A stretch of DNA of 64,000 nt. Source: Planctomycetota bacterium (GTDB taxonomy: Bacteria; Planctomycetota; UBA8742; UBA2392). The notes under the pieces were generated by a model that was not told where the DNA came from, did no database searches, and saw nothing but the letters and a program-made list of their open reading frames with translations. Shown one piece after another: positions 27,950 to 37,634 of the stretch. The stretch lies in the NCBI GenBank assembly GCA_020845475.1, contig JADLFN010000039.1, positions 62,001 through 126,000 of the forward strand, read 5' to 3'. The stretch's first letter is position 1; the number at the start of each line of letters is the position of its first letter. The position numbers were made by a program, and so were the translations under genes.

Positions 27950-30900
27950 TCAGGGGCGCTCAGGAATTTCCACGAGCCTGCCTGACTCCGGCACATCGGG
28001 GTGCGTGAAGCACACCAGCAGGCGCAGCTTGCGCGCCACGCGATTGCCTGCCGCAAGCTGCTTGCGCAGCAGCCCCGCGTAGGCGCGCAATTGCTCGCCG
28101 TGACGCTCGATCGCGTGGGCCTGCGGGTCGCCCTCCACTTTGTCAGTCTTGAAATCAACGATCTCGTATTCGTCGTCGCCGACGCGCAGCAGGTCGATGC
28201 GCCGTTCGCTCTCGCCTTCGAACACGCGCCACTCGGGCAATTGCTTGGCCTTGCGCAATCTGCCCAGCGCGGCTTGCGCCACGTCGGCGTGTCTTCCCAC
28301 GTCGTCGTCGCGGCGCTTCACGGCCGCGCCGCGGCTGGCTGCCAGGATGCGTCGTTCCAGCTCGGCGTGCACGAGCACACCGAACTCTGCGGCTTCCGGC
28401 GCTGATTCGGCCGCGGGCTCAGGCAGCGCCAGTGGCGCGGCCAGCGAGGCGTCAATGATGCGCGCAAGGCCGATTGCGCCCTGGGCGAGAGCGTTTTCGG
28501 CACGCTGCACATCAGCGGCCAGCGAACGTGCCGCGCTGCGCTGCATCGTGTCATGCCAGACCACGGCCAGGCCCGCGAGTTTCTTTGGCTCGTCGCCAAA
28601 GCCGGCGCAACCCAGCGAGCCCAGCATGACATCGGCCCACGAGGCGTAGTCGCCCTGGCGCAGTTCTTCGGAAACCGCGCCGGACAGAATCAACTGGTCG
28701 CGCGCGCGCGTAAACGCGACATAAAACAGGCGCCGGTATTCGGCATTCTCGCGCTGCGCAAGATCGAGGCCCGCCTGCCAGGCCGCGAAATCAGGCCTGG
28801 GCATGCCGCGATTTTCGTCCTCGCCAAGCCACGGCAGATGCAGGCCCAAAGGCTCATGGGCGGCGGGCAGGGCGCGCAGCCAGCCCACATCGGAGCCGGT
28901 TTTCGTGTTGCCGATTTCAGGCACGATCACGACGGGAAATTCGAGGCCCTTGGCGCCGTGAATGGTCATGAGGCGCACGTAATCGCCGCCCTGTTCGGGC
29001 TCGCCCTGGGCTTCGGATTCAGCGTCATCCACGCGGCGCAACAGCTCGCGCGAAAGCGAGGCCAGCGAGGCAAAGCGCGTTTCCAGTTCGCGCACGACTT
29101 CCACCATGCGCTCGGTATTGGCGTTGCGCTGCTCCGCCTGCGCGCCGCAGGAAACAGCCATGGGCGCGCCGCACAGACCCAGGGCGGCCACAAGAATCGA
29201 GGACGGCGCTTCGCGCCCGGTGCGCCCCGCGAGCGCCGCAAAATTCTCAAGGAAACGCGCGCGCGCCTCGCGATCGTCGGAGGCTTCAAACTCTGCCGCC
29301 TTGAGCCGATCAAACAGTGCCGGCGTGTGCGCATAGTTTTCCGGCGCAAGCGCCACAAGCGCGTTGTCGGAGAGGCCGCCAAAGGGTGAACGCAGCCAGC
29401 CAAGCATCGCCACATTGTCGCCGGGATTGGCCAGCGCGCGCAGCATACTGATGCAATCGAGCGCCTCCTGCGTTTGCAGCAGCCCGCCCTCGCCCAGCGT
29501 CACGAGCGGTATTTTGAGGCCGGCAAAGGCCCGCGCGTATTGCGCGTTGCGGCCGCGGCTGCGCACCAGAATCGCGATGTCACAGAGCTTCACGCCTTCT
29601 TCGCGCAACTGCGCCACGCGCTGCGCGATCAGTTCCGGCTCATCAACCGGGCCGGCCTGTGCGTTCTTCGCGTTTGGCAGCAGGCGCATTTCGAGCGGCA
29701 CGGGCGCCTTGCGCTCCTCGGCCTTTAGGTCGCGGCCAGGCTCCAGCGGCTGCGGCGGCGCATCGAAACGCCGGTAATCCTCGCGCTTGAGCACGGGCTC
29801 GAGCAACCTGTTGCCCAGCTTCAACAGGCCGGGCACGGTGCGATAGTTCGTGTCCAGCAGGATCAAGCCGCGCCTGCGCTCGGCGCTGTTCTTGCATTCA
29901 AGCTGCCAGGGCAGGCGCTGCTTGCTCTTCACGCCTGCATTTTCGTTGCGCCTGGGGATGTTCTTGCGCGCCTCGTTGAATACGCCCACATCGGCGCCGC
30001 GAAAGCCGTAGATGCTCTGTTTGGCGTCGCCCACGGCGAAGAAGCGGCCGGGAAAGTGGGCGCGCCCTGCGAGCAGTTCAAAGAGCGCGCTCTGCGTGGG
30101 GTTGGTGTCCTGGAATTCGTCAATCAGCAGGTAGCGCGCGCGCTTGCAGATTTCTTCGCGCAGCGCTGCATCGCCGCGCAAAAGCTTGAGCGTGGCGAGC
30201 TCGAGTTCGAGGTAATCAAGGCGGCCGGCGCGTTCTTCATCGTAGGCCGCCAGCACGCGCGAGAGCACCGCGTGCAAGTCGCGCAGCGCGGCGGCCGTGC
30301 GCAACTCGTGGCCATCGTCGAGTTGAAATGCCAGCACGTCACTTGCGTGATCGGCCAGGAGCTTTGCCGCTTCGCGCAGCGTTTGCAGCGCCAGCTCCAT
30401 GGCATCAAGCGCGGCAGCCCAATTCTTGCTGCTGGCTTTGTTGAAGGCGCGGGGCTCGCCGTTGTTTGTCAGGAGCGCCTCGCGCAACGCCTGAGCTCCT
30501 TCCTGCGACGGGCAGGCTTGCGCCGCCGCACTCACGGATTCCAGCACACGGCGCAAGGCGTCGTCCGCCTTGACGGACTTCATGGCGGCCAAGGGCAGCT
30601 TCTTGAGCGCGTTGAGCGCCGGCGCCAGCGCGGCTTTGAGAATCTCGGCGTGGGCCTTGCGCCGGCGCTCAAGCTCCGCTTGCGGCGTGCTCCAGGCAGC
30701 AAGCGTGCGCGCGAGCGCGGGCTGCACATCATGGCGCTCGCACACCATGCGATCAAAGGTGGCACGCAAATCAGAAAGGCGCGCGATGGCGCCAAGCCGC
30801 GTCAGAGCTGTGGCGCACTCGGCATCGTCGCTTTCGCGCGTGCGCGTGAGCACTCGATTGATCGCGGCGTCGCGCGTGAGGCGCTGTTCGCGGTCGTCCA

Positions 30901-31321
30901 GCATGGGCGCGCCGGGCTCCAGCCCCGCCTCCCAGGCGTGTTCTGCGAGCAACCGATGGCAGAACGCGTGCACCGTGGAAATGCGGCACTGGTTGAATTC
31001 GCCGCGCGCCGCGCGCAGCCGCTTCAGGCGTTCGGCGGTTTCGGCATCATGTTTCGCCGAAGGCTCCAATTGCGCGATGCGTGCAAGCAGCAGGTTTTGC
31101 ACGCGTGCGCGCATTTCCGCCGCGGCTTTTTCCGTGAACGTGAACGCCACGATTTCTGAAATGCGCGCGCGCCCTTCTTCAATCAGCGCCAGCACGCGCA
31201 GCGAGAGCACCAGGGTTTTCCCCGCGCCCGCGCCGGCATCCACGAGCAGATCACGCTCGCAATCCAGCGCGGCTTTCTGGGCATCGTTGAGCTTGCCGCA
31301 TTCGGCGGGAGCGGGGATCAT
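27950..31321 (-). CDS. addA: UvrD/AddA-type helicase-nuclease
   Basis: Walker A DAGAGAGKT, LLIDEFQDTNPTQ, LDTNYRT, RLMTIHGAKGLEFPVV, YVAFTRARDQLIL, C-terminal nuclease EIVDFKTDK. Confidence 0.9.
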   Translation of the reverse strand: MIPAPAECGKLNDAQKAALDCERDLLVDAGAGAGKTLVLSLRVLALIEEGRARISEIVAFTFTEKAAAEMRARVQNLLLARIAQLEPSAKHDAETAERLKRLRAARGEFNQCRISTVHAFCHRLLAEHAWEAGLEPGAPMLDDREQRLTRDAAINRVLTRTRESDDAECATALTRLGAIARLSDLRATFDRMVCERHDVQPALARTLAAWSTPQAELERRRKAHAEILKAALAPALNALKKLPLAAMKSVKADDALRRVLESVSAAAQACPSQEGAQALREALLTNNGEPRAFNKASSKNWAAALDAMELALQTLREAAKLLADHASDVLAFQLDDGHELRTAAALRDLHAVLSRVLAAYDEERAGRLDYLELELATLKLLRGDAALREEICKRARYLLIDEFQDTNPTQSALFELLAGRAHFPGRFFAVGDAKQSIYGFRGADVGVFNEARKNIPRRNENAGVKSKQRLPWQLECKNSAERRRGLILLDTNYRTVPGLLKLGNRLLEPVLKREDYRRFDAPPQPLEPGRDLKAEERKAPVPLEMRLLPNAKNAQAGPVDEPELIAQRVAQLREEGVKLCDIAILVRSRGRNAQYARAFAGLKIPLVTLGEGGLLQTQEALDCISMLRALANPGDNVAMLGWLRSPFGGLSDNALVALAPENYAHTPALFDRLKAAEFEASDDREARARFLENFAALAGRTGREAPSSILVAALGLCGAPMAVSCGAQAEQRNANTERMVEVVRELETRFASLASLSRELLRRVDDAESEAQGEPEQGGDYVRLMTIHGAKGLEFPVVIVPEIGNTKTGSDVGWLRALPAAHEPLGLHLPWLGEDENRGMPRPDFAAWQAGLDLAQRENAEYRRLFYVAFTRARDQLILSGAVSEELRQGDYASWADVMLGSLGCAGFGDEPKKLAGLAVVWHDTMQRSAARSLAADVQRAENALAQGAIGLARIIDASLAAPLALPEPAAESAPEAAEFGVLVHAELERRILAASRGAAVKRRDDDVGRHADVAQAALGRLRKAKQLPEWRVFEGESERRIDLLRVGDDEYEIVDFKTDKVEGDPQAHAIERHGEQLRAYAGLLRKQLAAGNRVARKLRLLVCFTHPDVPESGRLVEIPERP

Positions 31322-34300
31322 GCCTCGTCCTCCTTTTCCGCGGGCCGCGCGGCTTTATCCGGCCGATAAGCGTTGTGCAGCGCACTTGCGTCGGTTTCGG
31401 CCCGCTGCTGGCGCGCGGCTACCACATTGTCGCGCCGTGCACAGGCGGTGGAGAATTCACAGTAGCCGCACGGGCTCTTTTCGCCCGAGGTGGGGCGTGA
31501 GGGCAGGTGCACGAACACGCCGCGCGAGAGCGCGTCAAGCATTGAGCCCAGGCGCCGCGGCAGGTGAACGTTGACCAGTTCGGCCACGTCAAAAGCGCGC
31601 TTTTTGCGCAAGAGCGTGACGTCCTCAAGTTTCAGCGCCTTGAGCAGCGGCGTGAGGTAATAGGCCATGCCGTAGGGCGAAACGCCGGTCTTTGCGCTCA
31701 CGGCCGCCAGGTAAATCGGCAACTGGAAGGCGGCGCCATCGCGGATGTCGGAGGTGGTCTTCGCGCCGCCGGTTTTGTAGTCGATGATCTGCAAGCCCTG
31801 GGGCCCTTCATCGACGCGATCGACGCTGCCCTGCAGGCGCACAAAGCCGCCGGGAATCGGCAGCGCCACGAGCTCGGGCACGATGTCGGGCTCCTCTTGC
31901 GTGGCCTTGGACCCGGCAACGATGCGCAGCTCGACAAAGCGAATGCCAAAACCCAGCGCGTTGCGCTCAAGCTCATGTTCTATGAAGCGCAACAGCGGGC
32001 CCGATCCCAGCTCGCCTTTGCCGCTCAGTCCCGCCGCGAGCATGTTCACGGTGCCGGCCCAGAAAGGGCCCTTGGGTTTCACTGCGGCTTTGGCGATTTC
32101 TATCGCTTCCAGCATGAGTTCGCAGGCGCGCGCGCGCGCCCTGGCCGCATCGCCCGAGCCAAGATCCAGCACGCGAACCGCCGGGCGCGTCAGCGGATCT
32201 GGCAGCACCGCGGGCTGTCCCAGTTCACGGCGCAGCGCGTGCACAAAGGCCTCAAGAATGTGATGCACCAGCGAGCCCACGGCCGTGGGCGGCGTATCGC
32301 GCGTGGGCTCATCGGGCTGCTTGATATGCAGCACGTAGCGCATCCAGAATCGCATCGGGCAGTCAGAGTAAGTGTCTATCTGGCTGGGCGAAAAAGTGTG
32401 GCGCAGGGCTTCTTGTGCATTGGCGCCAAAGCGCGGCGCCAGTTTGCCGCGTTGCACCCATCCTTCAAAGCGGCCGGGCGCGGTGGTTTCATCGTCGCGC
32501 GAAAGTTCCATGGCACGCCCGCGCAGACCGGCGCGCAGAGCGCTATCCAGCGGCAGCGAGGCTTGCGCCGCCTTGCCGAATTCAATCTCACGAAGCGCCA
32601 TGCCGGCGCCCAGCGCCAGCTCGGCGGCCGAAACCGGCGCATCATCGGCGTCGCCCTTGAGTTGATCGGCTTCAATGCCCGCTCCCGCCATCAGCCGCGC
32701 GAGTTGCGCGGCGGGAACAAAGGGCTTGTCGGCCTGTGCCTTGGGAAACGAGAGCGTAAGGTTCTTTTCGCCGCACAAAATCACGTTGGCAAACAAGTAC
32801 TCTGCCTGGGCGGGCGCATCCACCGGCACGCAAAGCGCGCGTGCCTCACGCTCGTCACGCACGCGCGACAACCGTTCCTCCAGAGCGCGGGGGAAGAACA
32901 TCGAGTCGGCCTCGGGCAGGGGCAGGTCTTCGTCGGTCAGGCCCAGCACGAACACGTGCTCAAAGCGCGCGCCGCGCATTTCCTTCAGGCCCAGCACCCG
33001 CACGTGGGGCCCTTTGGGCTCGGGCGGCCGCAGTGTGCGCGTTTGCGCCTGTTCGGAAAGCGCGCGCACCAGATCGCCCATTTTCATGGGCGCGCCGCCG
33101 AGGCGTGAAAACCCTTCGCTCATTTCTCGGCACAGCTTGCCGAATTCGTGCAGACCCTGCACGTGCTGGTTGCGCAGCGCATGCGGCCGTTTGACGGCGC
33201 GCGCAATGCCGCTTGCCTCCGTGCAGGCCTTGAGCGCCGCAAAAAAAGCGCGCGGCTTCATCTCATTGCGCGTGAACGGCGCCAGAAGGTCGAATACGCC
33301 CGTGAGGCGCTTGAGAGCGTCCTTCTCGGCGTCACCGCTGCTGTTGCGCATGGGCGCGAGCCAATCGCGCTCAAAATCCGCACCGCCGACAACACCCGCC
33401 GCGCGCGAGGCTTTCTCAATCGCGGCCAGCCATTGCGCGCCCTGCGCTTCATCAAGGTCAGCGCCCCACGGCAGCAGCGGCGTCGCCAGCGCATCAAGTA
33501 ACTCCGCGCGCTCCAGGCCGCCGCGCGCGGCGCGCAACAATTCCAGCAGCGCGGCCACGGGCGGAGATTGCGCCAGAGGCGTTTCCAGGGGTGCATCAAA
33601 AGGAATACCCGCGGAAGCAAAGGCGCTGTCCAGGATGCCATGATAGTTGCCCGCCATCGGCAACACGACGGCGATGCCATCCAGTTCCGTGCCGCCATGC
33701 GCCAGGCGCTTGATCGCGCGCGCGGTATCTCGCACTTCGGCGCTGCGCGTGGCGGGCCGGCGCAATTGCAGATTGGCGGGCAACTTGCCGCTTTCCCCCT
33801 TAAGCCACGACTCGCACAATTCCGCGCGCGGCAGCGCCCTGCCTTCGATTGTGGCGTGGGCGTTGCCTCCAAAATCCTCCAGGATCGCGGCCTGCAGCGT
33901 TTCCAGGGCCGGGCGCAGGTAAGGCAGCGTTTCGCCGCTGCCGCGCAGCACGCACAGGCCGCGCTTGCCGCAGGCCAGCAACGCACGCAAGAACGCTGCG
34001 CGCGCGGCTGAGACCACGTCGAGTTCATCGATCAGCACAAGTTGCGGCGCAAAGCCCGCCTTGTGCCAGTGCGGCAGGAGTTCGGCGGCGATCCAGAGCA
34101 CATCGTCGGCGTCGCGCCGCACGGCATTGAGCGTTGCCTGATAGCGACCGGCGATGGCTGCGAGCAATTGGCCGCGCTCCCCCAGCGGAATTAGCCAGTG
34201 AGCCATGGCAGAGGGCGTGCGCTGCGCGGGCGGCAGCGCGTCGGCCATGCGGCGCCAGGCGCCGAGCAATTCATCCACGAGAGCGCGCGTGGCGCCGCGC

Positions 34301-34614
34301 TGCGACTTGAGATCGGCGAGCGCTTCGTGCAGGTGGGCGAAGAAATCAAAGTCGCGCTCGACGCCGCCGCTCAGCTCGATCTCGGGCGCAAAGCGTTTGA
34401 GCAGATCGCGCGCCACGCGCTCGGGCGTGCCCTCAGGAAACGACGCGCCCACTTTTCGGCGCACATCGCGGGCGCGGCGCTCATGGCCCGCGATGTAAAC
34501 CACGGGCGCCTCGGCGAAGAGATCAACGCGCGAAACTTCATCGCGCAGCGAGGCCACGATGAAGTCCGTGACATCGCGCGAGAAATCGACACGCAGGATT
34601 TGGTGAGTCGCCAT
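31318..34614 (-). CDS. addB: AddB-like PD-(D/E)XK nuclease with Fe-S cysteines
   Basis: SPSQIDTYSDCPMRFWMRYVL, QIIDYKTGG, CGYCEFSTAC; 4-nt ATGA overlap with addA. Listed ORF trimmed to the ATG at 34614. Confidence 0.85.
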   Translation of the reverse strand: MATHQILRVDFSRDVTDFIVASLRDEVSRVDLFAEAPVVYIAGHERRARDVRRKVGASFPEGTPERVARDLLKRFAPEIELSGGVERDFDFFAHLHEALADLKSQRGATRALVDELLGAWRRMADALPPAQRTPSAMAHWLIPLGERGQLLAAIAGRYQATLNAVRRDADDVLWIAAELLPHWHKAGFAPQLVLIDELDVVSAARAAFLRALLACGKRGLCVLRGSGETLPYLRPALETLQAAILEDFGGNAHATIEGRALPRAELCESWLKGESGKLPANLQLRRPATRSAEVRDTARAIKRLAHGGTELDGIAVVLPMAGNYHGILDSAFASAGIPFDAPLETPLAQSPPVAALLELLRAARGGLERAELLDALATPLLPWGADLDEAQGAQWLAAIEKASRAAGVVGGADFERDWLAPMRNSSGDAEKDALKRLTGVFDLLAPFTRNEMKPRAFFAALKACTEASGIARAVKRPHALRNQHVQGLHEFGKLCREMSEGFSRLGGAPMKMGDLVRALSEQAQTRTLRPPEPKGPHVRVLGLKEMRGARFEHVFVLGLTDEDLPLPEADSMFFPRALEERLSRVRDEREARALCVPVDAPAQAEYLFANVILCGEKNLTLSFPKAQADKPFVPAAQLARLMAGAGIEADQLKGDADDAPVSAAELALGAGMALREIEFGKAAQASLPLDSALRAGLRGRAMELSRDDETTAPGRFEGWVQRGKLAPRFGANAQEALRHTFSPSQIDTYSDCPMRFWMRYVLHIKQPDEPTRDTPPTAVGSLVHHILEAFVHALRRELGQPAVLPDPLTRPAVRVLDLGSGDAARARARACELMLEAIEIAKAAVKPKGPFWAGTVNMLAAGLSGKGELGSGPLLRFIEHELERNALGFGIRFVELRIVAGSKATQEEPDIVPELVALPIPGGFVRLQGSVDRVDEGPQGLQIIDYKTGGAKTTSDIRDGAAFQLPIYLAAVSAKTGVSPYGMAYYLTPLLKALKLEDVTLLRKKRAFDVAELVNVHLPRRLGSMLDALSRGVFVHLPSRPTSGEKSPCGYCEFSTACARRDNVVAARQQRAETDASALHNAYRPDKAARPAEKEDEA

Positions 34615-34661
34615 GCCGCGAGTGTAACTTGCGGTGCGACAAGAATCGGCAAACGGACACA

Positions 34662-34787
34662 CTTTGGAGTGCGCCGGCTTGCCGGCGCTCTCTCTGGCCC
34701 ATAGCCCGCAGGGATGTGCCCGGCGAAGCCTTGGCGAGGTCGGAAGCCTGCGCGTCCAAAGCGGCGGCAAGCCGCAGCACTCCAAAG
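34662..34787. repeat. twin-hairpin inverted repeat element with compensatory change
   Basis: CTTTGGAGTGC...GCACTCCAAAG ends; left arm GCGCCGGC-TT-GCCGGCGC, right arm GCGGCGGC-AA-GCCGCAGC. Confidence 0.8.
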
Positions 34788-34804
34788 GGGTGAATAAGGA
34801 ACAC

Positions 34805-34865
34805 GGGGAGGGCACCATGCCCTCCCCGCTCCCGGGGCGTGGGAAGACCGAGGCGCCTTCCCACG
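34805..34865. repeat. two adjacent strong hairpins
   Basis: GGGGAGGGCA-CCA-TGCCCTCCCC (34805..34827) and CGTGGGAAG-loop-CTTCCCACG (34838..34865). Confidence 0.75.
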
Positions 34866-35177
34866 AGGATTGGTAGATCCTTGCCCCGCTTGCAGCGGCG
34901 CGCAGTTGTTCAAACTGCGCCCCGCCGTCAGCGGCAACAAGCCAGCCCATCCGCACGAAGCGGAATCACCACGATGATTTTGAGGGTGTGACGCGGCGCA
35001 GGTTCGGAGAACTCCCGGAGCCGTCGCTGTTGGCTGCCCGCACAGCAGCCAAGAATGAGGGTTCCAGCTTCTCTTCCTTCGCGGGAGACTCGGCCGTGAT
35101 CGGCGTTGTTTCCCTTTCTTTTGCGTCGTGTGCTGTTGACACCCATTCAAACGAGGCAGGCGCGCCAGGGTTCAGTG

Positions 35178-35206
35178 TGTCACGAAAAAATCCGGAATTT
35201 GTGTCA
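35178..35206 (+). promoter_or_regulatory. possible ECF-type promoter upstream of mtfA-like gene
   Basis: TGTCACG-AAAAAA-TCCGGAATTTGTGTCA; resembles 36062..36092 in composition and spacing. Confidence 0.3.
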
Positions 35207-35235
35207 GGCTCGTTTTCCAGGCCTAGACTCGCATC

Positions 35236-36060
35236 ATGTTCGGCATCATCAAAAACCGCCGCCGCGCCAGACTCATGCAGACGCCGCTGCCGCCACAATG
35301 GCGCGCGATCATCGACGCCAACGCGCCGCTGTGCACGCGCCTGCCCGCGCCACTTCGCACCGAACTCGAGGGCCGTGTACAGGTTTTCCTCAACGAGAAA
35401 GAATTCGAAGGCTGCGCGGGCCAGGCCATCACCGACGATGTGCGCGTCACCGTAGCCGCGCTGGCCTGCCTGTTGTTGCTCAACCGGGAAAACGACTTTT
35501 ACCCGCGAATGGGCTCGATTCTGGTTTACCCCAACGCCTTTCGAGTCAAGCACCGCCACGTTGACGAGCACGGCTTTGAAACCGAAGTAGAAGAAGAAAA
35601 TCTCGGTGAAGCCTGGGAGCGCGGCTCCGTGATTCTCTCGTGGGAGGACGCGCTGATTGATGCGCGCGAGCCCGATGACGGCTTCAATGTGGCCATCCAC
35701 GAATTCGCGCACCAGCTTGACATGGAAGACGGCTACCCCAACGGCACACCGCTGCTGGCCGACAAAGAGAAGTACCAACGCTGGCAGGAAGTGATGACGC
35801 GCGAATACGAGGCGCTGAAACGTTTGGCAGACACGCTGGACGATTACCCGCCAGACTACTGGGACAACGAGTTTAGGCCCCGGCACGTCCACGCCGACGT
35901 CCTTGATGTCTATGGCGCCGAAGACCCCGCCGAATTCTTTGCCGTTGCGACCGAGGCGTTCTTTGAAGATGCGCTAAGGCTCAAGGCGCACCACCGTGAG
36001 CTCTATGCCGCACTGAGTGACTATTACTGCCTCGACCCCGCAGCCTGGGTGCCCGCCTGA
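35236..36060 (+). CDS. mtfA: MtfA-like zinc peptidase (M90)
   Basis: VAIHEFAHQLDMEDGYPNGTP (HExxH), EFFAVATEAFFEDA downstream motif. Confidence 0.9.
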   Translation: MFGIIKNRRRARLMQTPLPPQWRAIIDANAPLCTRLPAPLRTELEGRVQVFLNEKEFEGCAGQAITDDVRVTVAALACLLLLNRENDFYPRMGSILVYPNAFRVKHRHVDEHGFETEVEEENLGEAWERGSVILSWEDALIDAREPDDGFNVAIHEFAHQLDMEDGYPNGTPLLADKEKYQRWQEVMTREYEALKRLADTLDDYPPDYWDNEFRPRHVHADVLDVYGAEDPAEFFAVATEAFFEDALRLKAHHRELYAALSDYYCLDPAAWVPA

Positions 36061-36061
36061 A

Positions 36062-36092
36062 TGTCACAGTTTTTTCGGATTTGCGCGGACAC
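36062..36092 (+). promoter_or_regulatory. possible autoregulatory ECF promoter
   Basis: TGTCACAGTTTTTTCGGATTTGCGCGGACAC about 70 bp upstream of the sigma factor ATG. Confidence 0.35.
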
Positions 36093-36134
36093 AGCCGTAT
36101 TGAGTGCACTTTCCTCCTGTACGAGCCCGGCCTT

Positions 36135-36641
36135 ATGAATCAGAGCGATATTGAGAGCCTGGTTCGTGCCCATCAGACGGGCATTTGGCGCTATCTGCGC
36201 GCACTGGGGTGCAGCGCCGCCGAAGCCGAGGACCTGACGCAGGAAACGTTTCTCGAGGTACTGCGCCGGCCCTTTGAGCAGCGCAACGAAAAGAGCTCGG
36301 CGGCCTACCTGCGGCTGGTTGCTCGCCACCAGATGCTGATGGTGCGCCGCAAGGGCGGGCGCGAAGTGGGGCTGGCCGAAGTTGAGGGCATCGACGCCGA
36401 ATGGAACGAATACGCCGGTGATGACGGCGGCGGCCTGAAAGTGGAGGCGCTCAAGGAGTGCCTCAAGGGCTTGGACGAACGGGAGCGGCGCGCGCTGGAG
36501 TTGCGCTACAAGGATGAGATCCCGCGCGAGGAAATCGGCCGCGCGCTCGATCTGAGCGACGGCGGCGTCAAGAACCTGATGGAGCGCGCGCGAGACAAAC
36601 TCAAGCGCTGCATGGAACGAAGGCTGAAGGAAAATCAGTGA
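36135..36641 (+). CDS. ECF-type RNA polymerase sigma factor
   Basis: Sigma2 (AEAEDLTQETFLEVLRRP) and sigma4 (LDERERRALELRYKDEIPREEIGRALDLSDGGVKNLMERARDKLKR). Confidence 0.9.
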   Translation: MNQSDIESLVRAHQTGIWRYLRALGCSAAEAEDLTQETFLEVLRRPFEQRNEKSSAAYLRLVARHQMLMVRRKGGREVGLAEVEGIDAEWNEYAGDDGGGLKVEALKECLKGLDERERRALELRYKDEIPREEIGRALDLSDGGVKNLMERARDKLKRCMERRLKENQ

Positions 36642-37594
36642 AGCACGAAGACACATTCTTTGACGCAAGCCTGCGCGAGGCGCTCAGCGGCGAAGCGCCG
36701 CCCGATGTGCTTGCCCGCGTTCTCGCGCGCGCCAGTGCGCCCGTCAGCGCAAGCGCCACAGGCCGCAGCAGCGCGGGCCGCATGACCACGCGGCGCTGGA
36801 CCTTGCGCGCGCTGGGAGCGCTCTGCCTGAGTGTGCTGGCCGGAGGCGCGGCTTCTTTTGCCGCCGTATGGTTTGCCCCCGCGCCGCAGCCGGACACAAT
36901 CGAAGCCGCGCTGAGCGCGGCAGAGAAATCGCTCGATGAAGCCCAGGCGCGCGTGGCCGAATACGACGCGGCAACGCTGCGCCGCCAGGCGGAACTGGAG
37001 CGGCTGTCGGCGGAGCTTTCAGCGCTGGAGTACGCGCTTTCCGCGCCCGAAGAGAAAGTCGAGCGCGCGATGCTGGCGCGAGAACTCAAGCGCGAAGAGC
37101 GCGCAAAGGAAGCAGAACTCGCCCGCCGTGAGCGGCACGTGGCGTGGGCGCAGGAAGTGAGCAAAAAGCAGCGCGGCCTGATTCTGGATGGCCTGGTTTC
37201 CACGGTGGGCGTCAGCGCTGAACAGAAACAGGGCGCGGAGAAGATTCTCGACGGCTGGGGTGATTCCGTCGTCGAGACAATCCGCAAGCACTATCCCGAT
37301 GATCGACGGCGCGAAGGCAGCCCCCGGCCCGATGGCCGCGGACGCGGGGAACGGCGTGGAAGTTCGCACGAACATCACCGTCCCGATGCGCGCGAGTGCG
37401 GCGATTCTGTGATGACGATTAACCGCGAGACTCTGGATTCCCTGCGCGGTCTGCTTGATGGCCGGCAGCAATTGGCCTTTGACGGCTGGCTGCAAGGCGG
37501 CGGCGGCGGCGTGCTCAAGCGCGGCACCGAACCCTGGCTGCCGCCCGCCGTGGATCTTGACGACGTACAGGCTTTCAGCGAGTGGCCCCGTTAG
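36638..37594 (+). CDS. putative membrane anti-sigma factor
   Basis: GTGA overlap with sigma gene; single TM (ALGALCLSVLAGGAASFAAVWF) then coiled-coil. Confidence 0.65.
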   Translation: MKHEDTFFDASLREALSGEAPPDVLARVLARASAPVSASATGRSSAGRMTTRRWTLRALGALCLSVLAGGAASFAAVWFAPAPQPDTIEAALSAAEKSLDEAQARVAEYDAATLRRQAELERLSAELSALEYALSAPEEKVERAMLARELKREERAKEAELARRERHVAWAQEVSKKQRGLILDGLVSTVGVSAEQKQGAEKILDGWGDSVVETIRKHYPDDRRREGSPRPDGRGRGERRGSSHEHHRPDARECGDSVMTINRETLDSLRGLLDGRQQLAFDGWLQGGGGGVLKRGTEPWLPPAVDLDDVQAFSEWPR

Positions 37595-37634
37595 CCACAA
37601 CACACAGCCGCGCCAAGCGGCCTTGGAGAGGAAC

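Noticed and set aside
31564-33108. 514-aa plus-strand ORF
   Set aside because: Antisense to addB, composition-driven (Arg/His/Gly/Ala), no domain.
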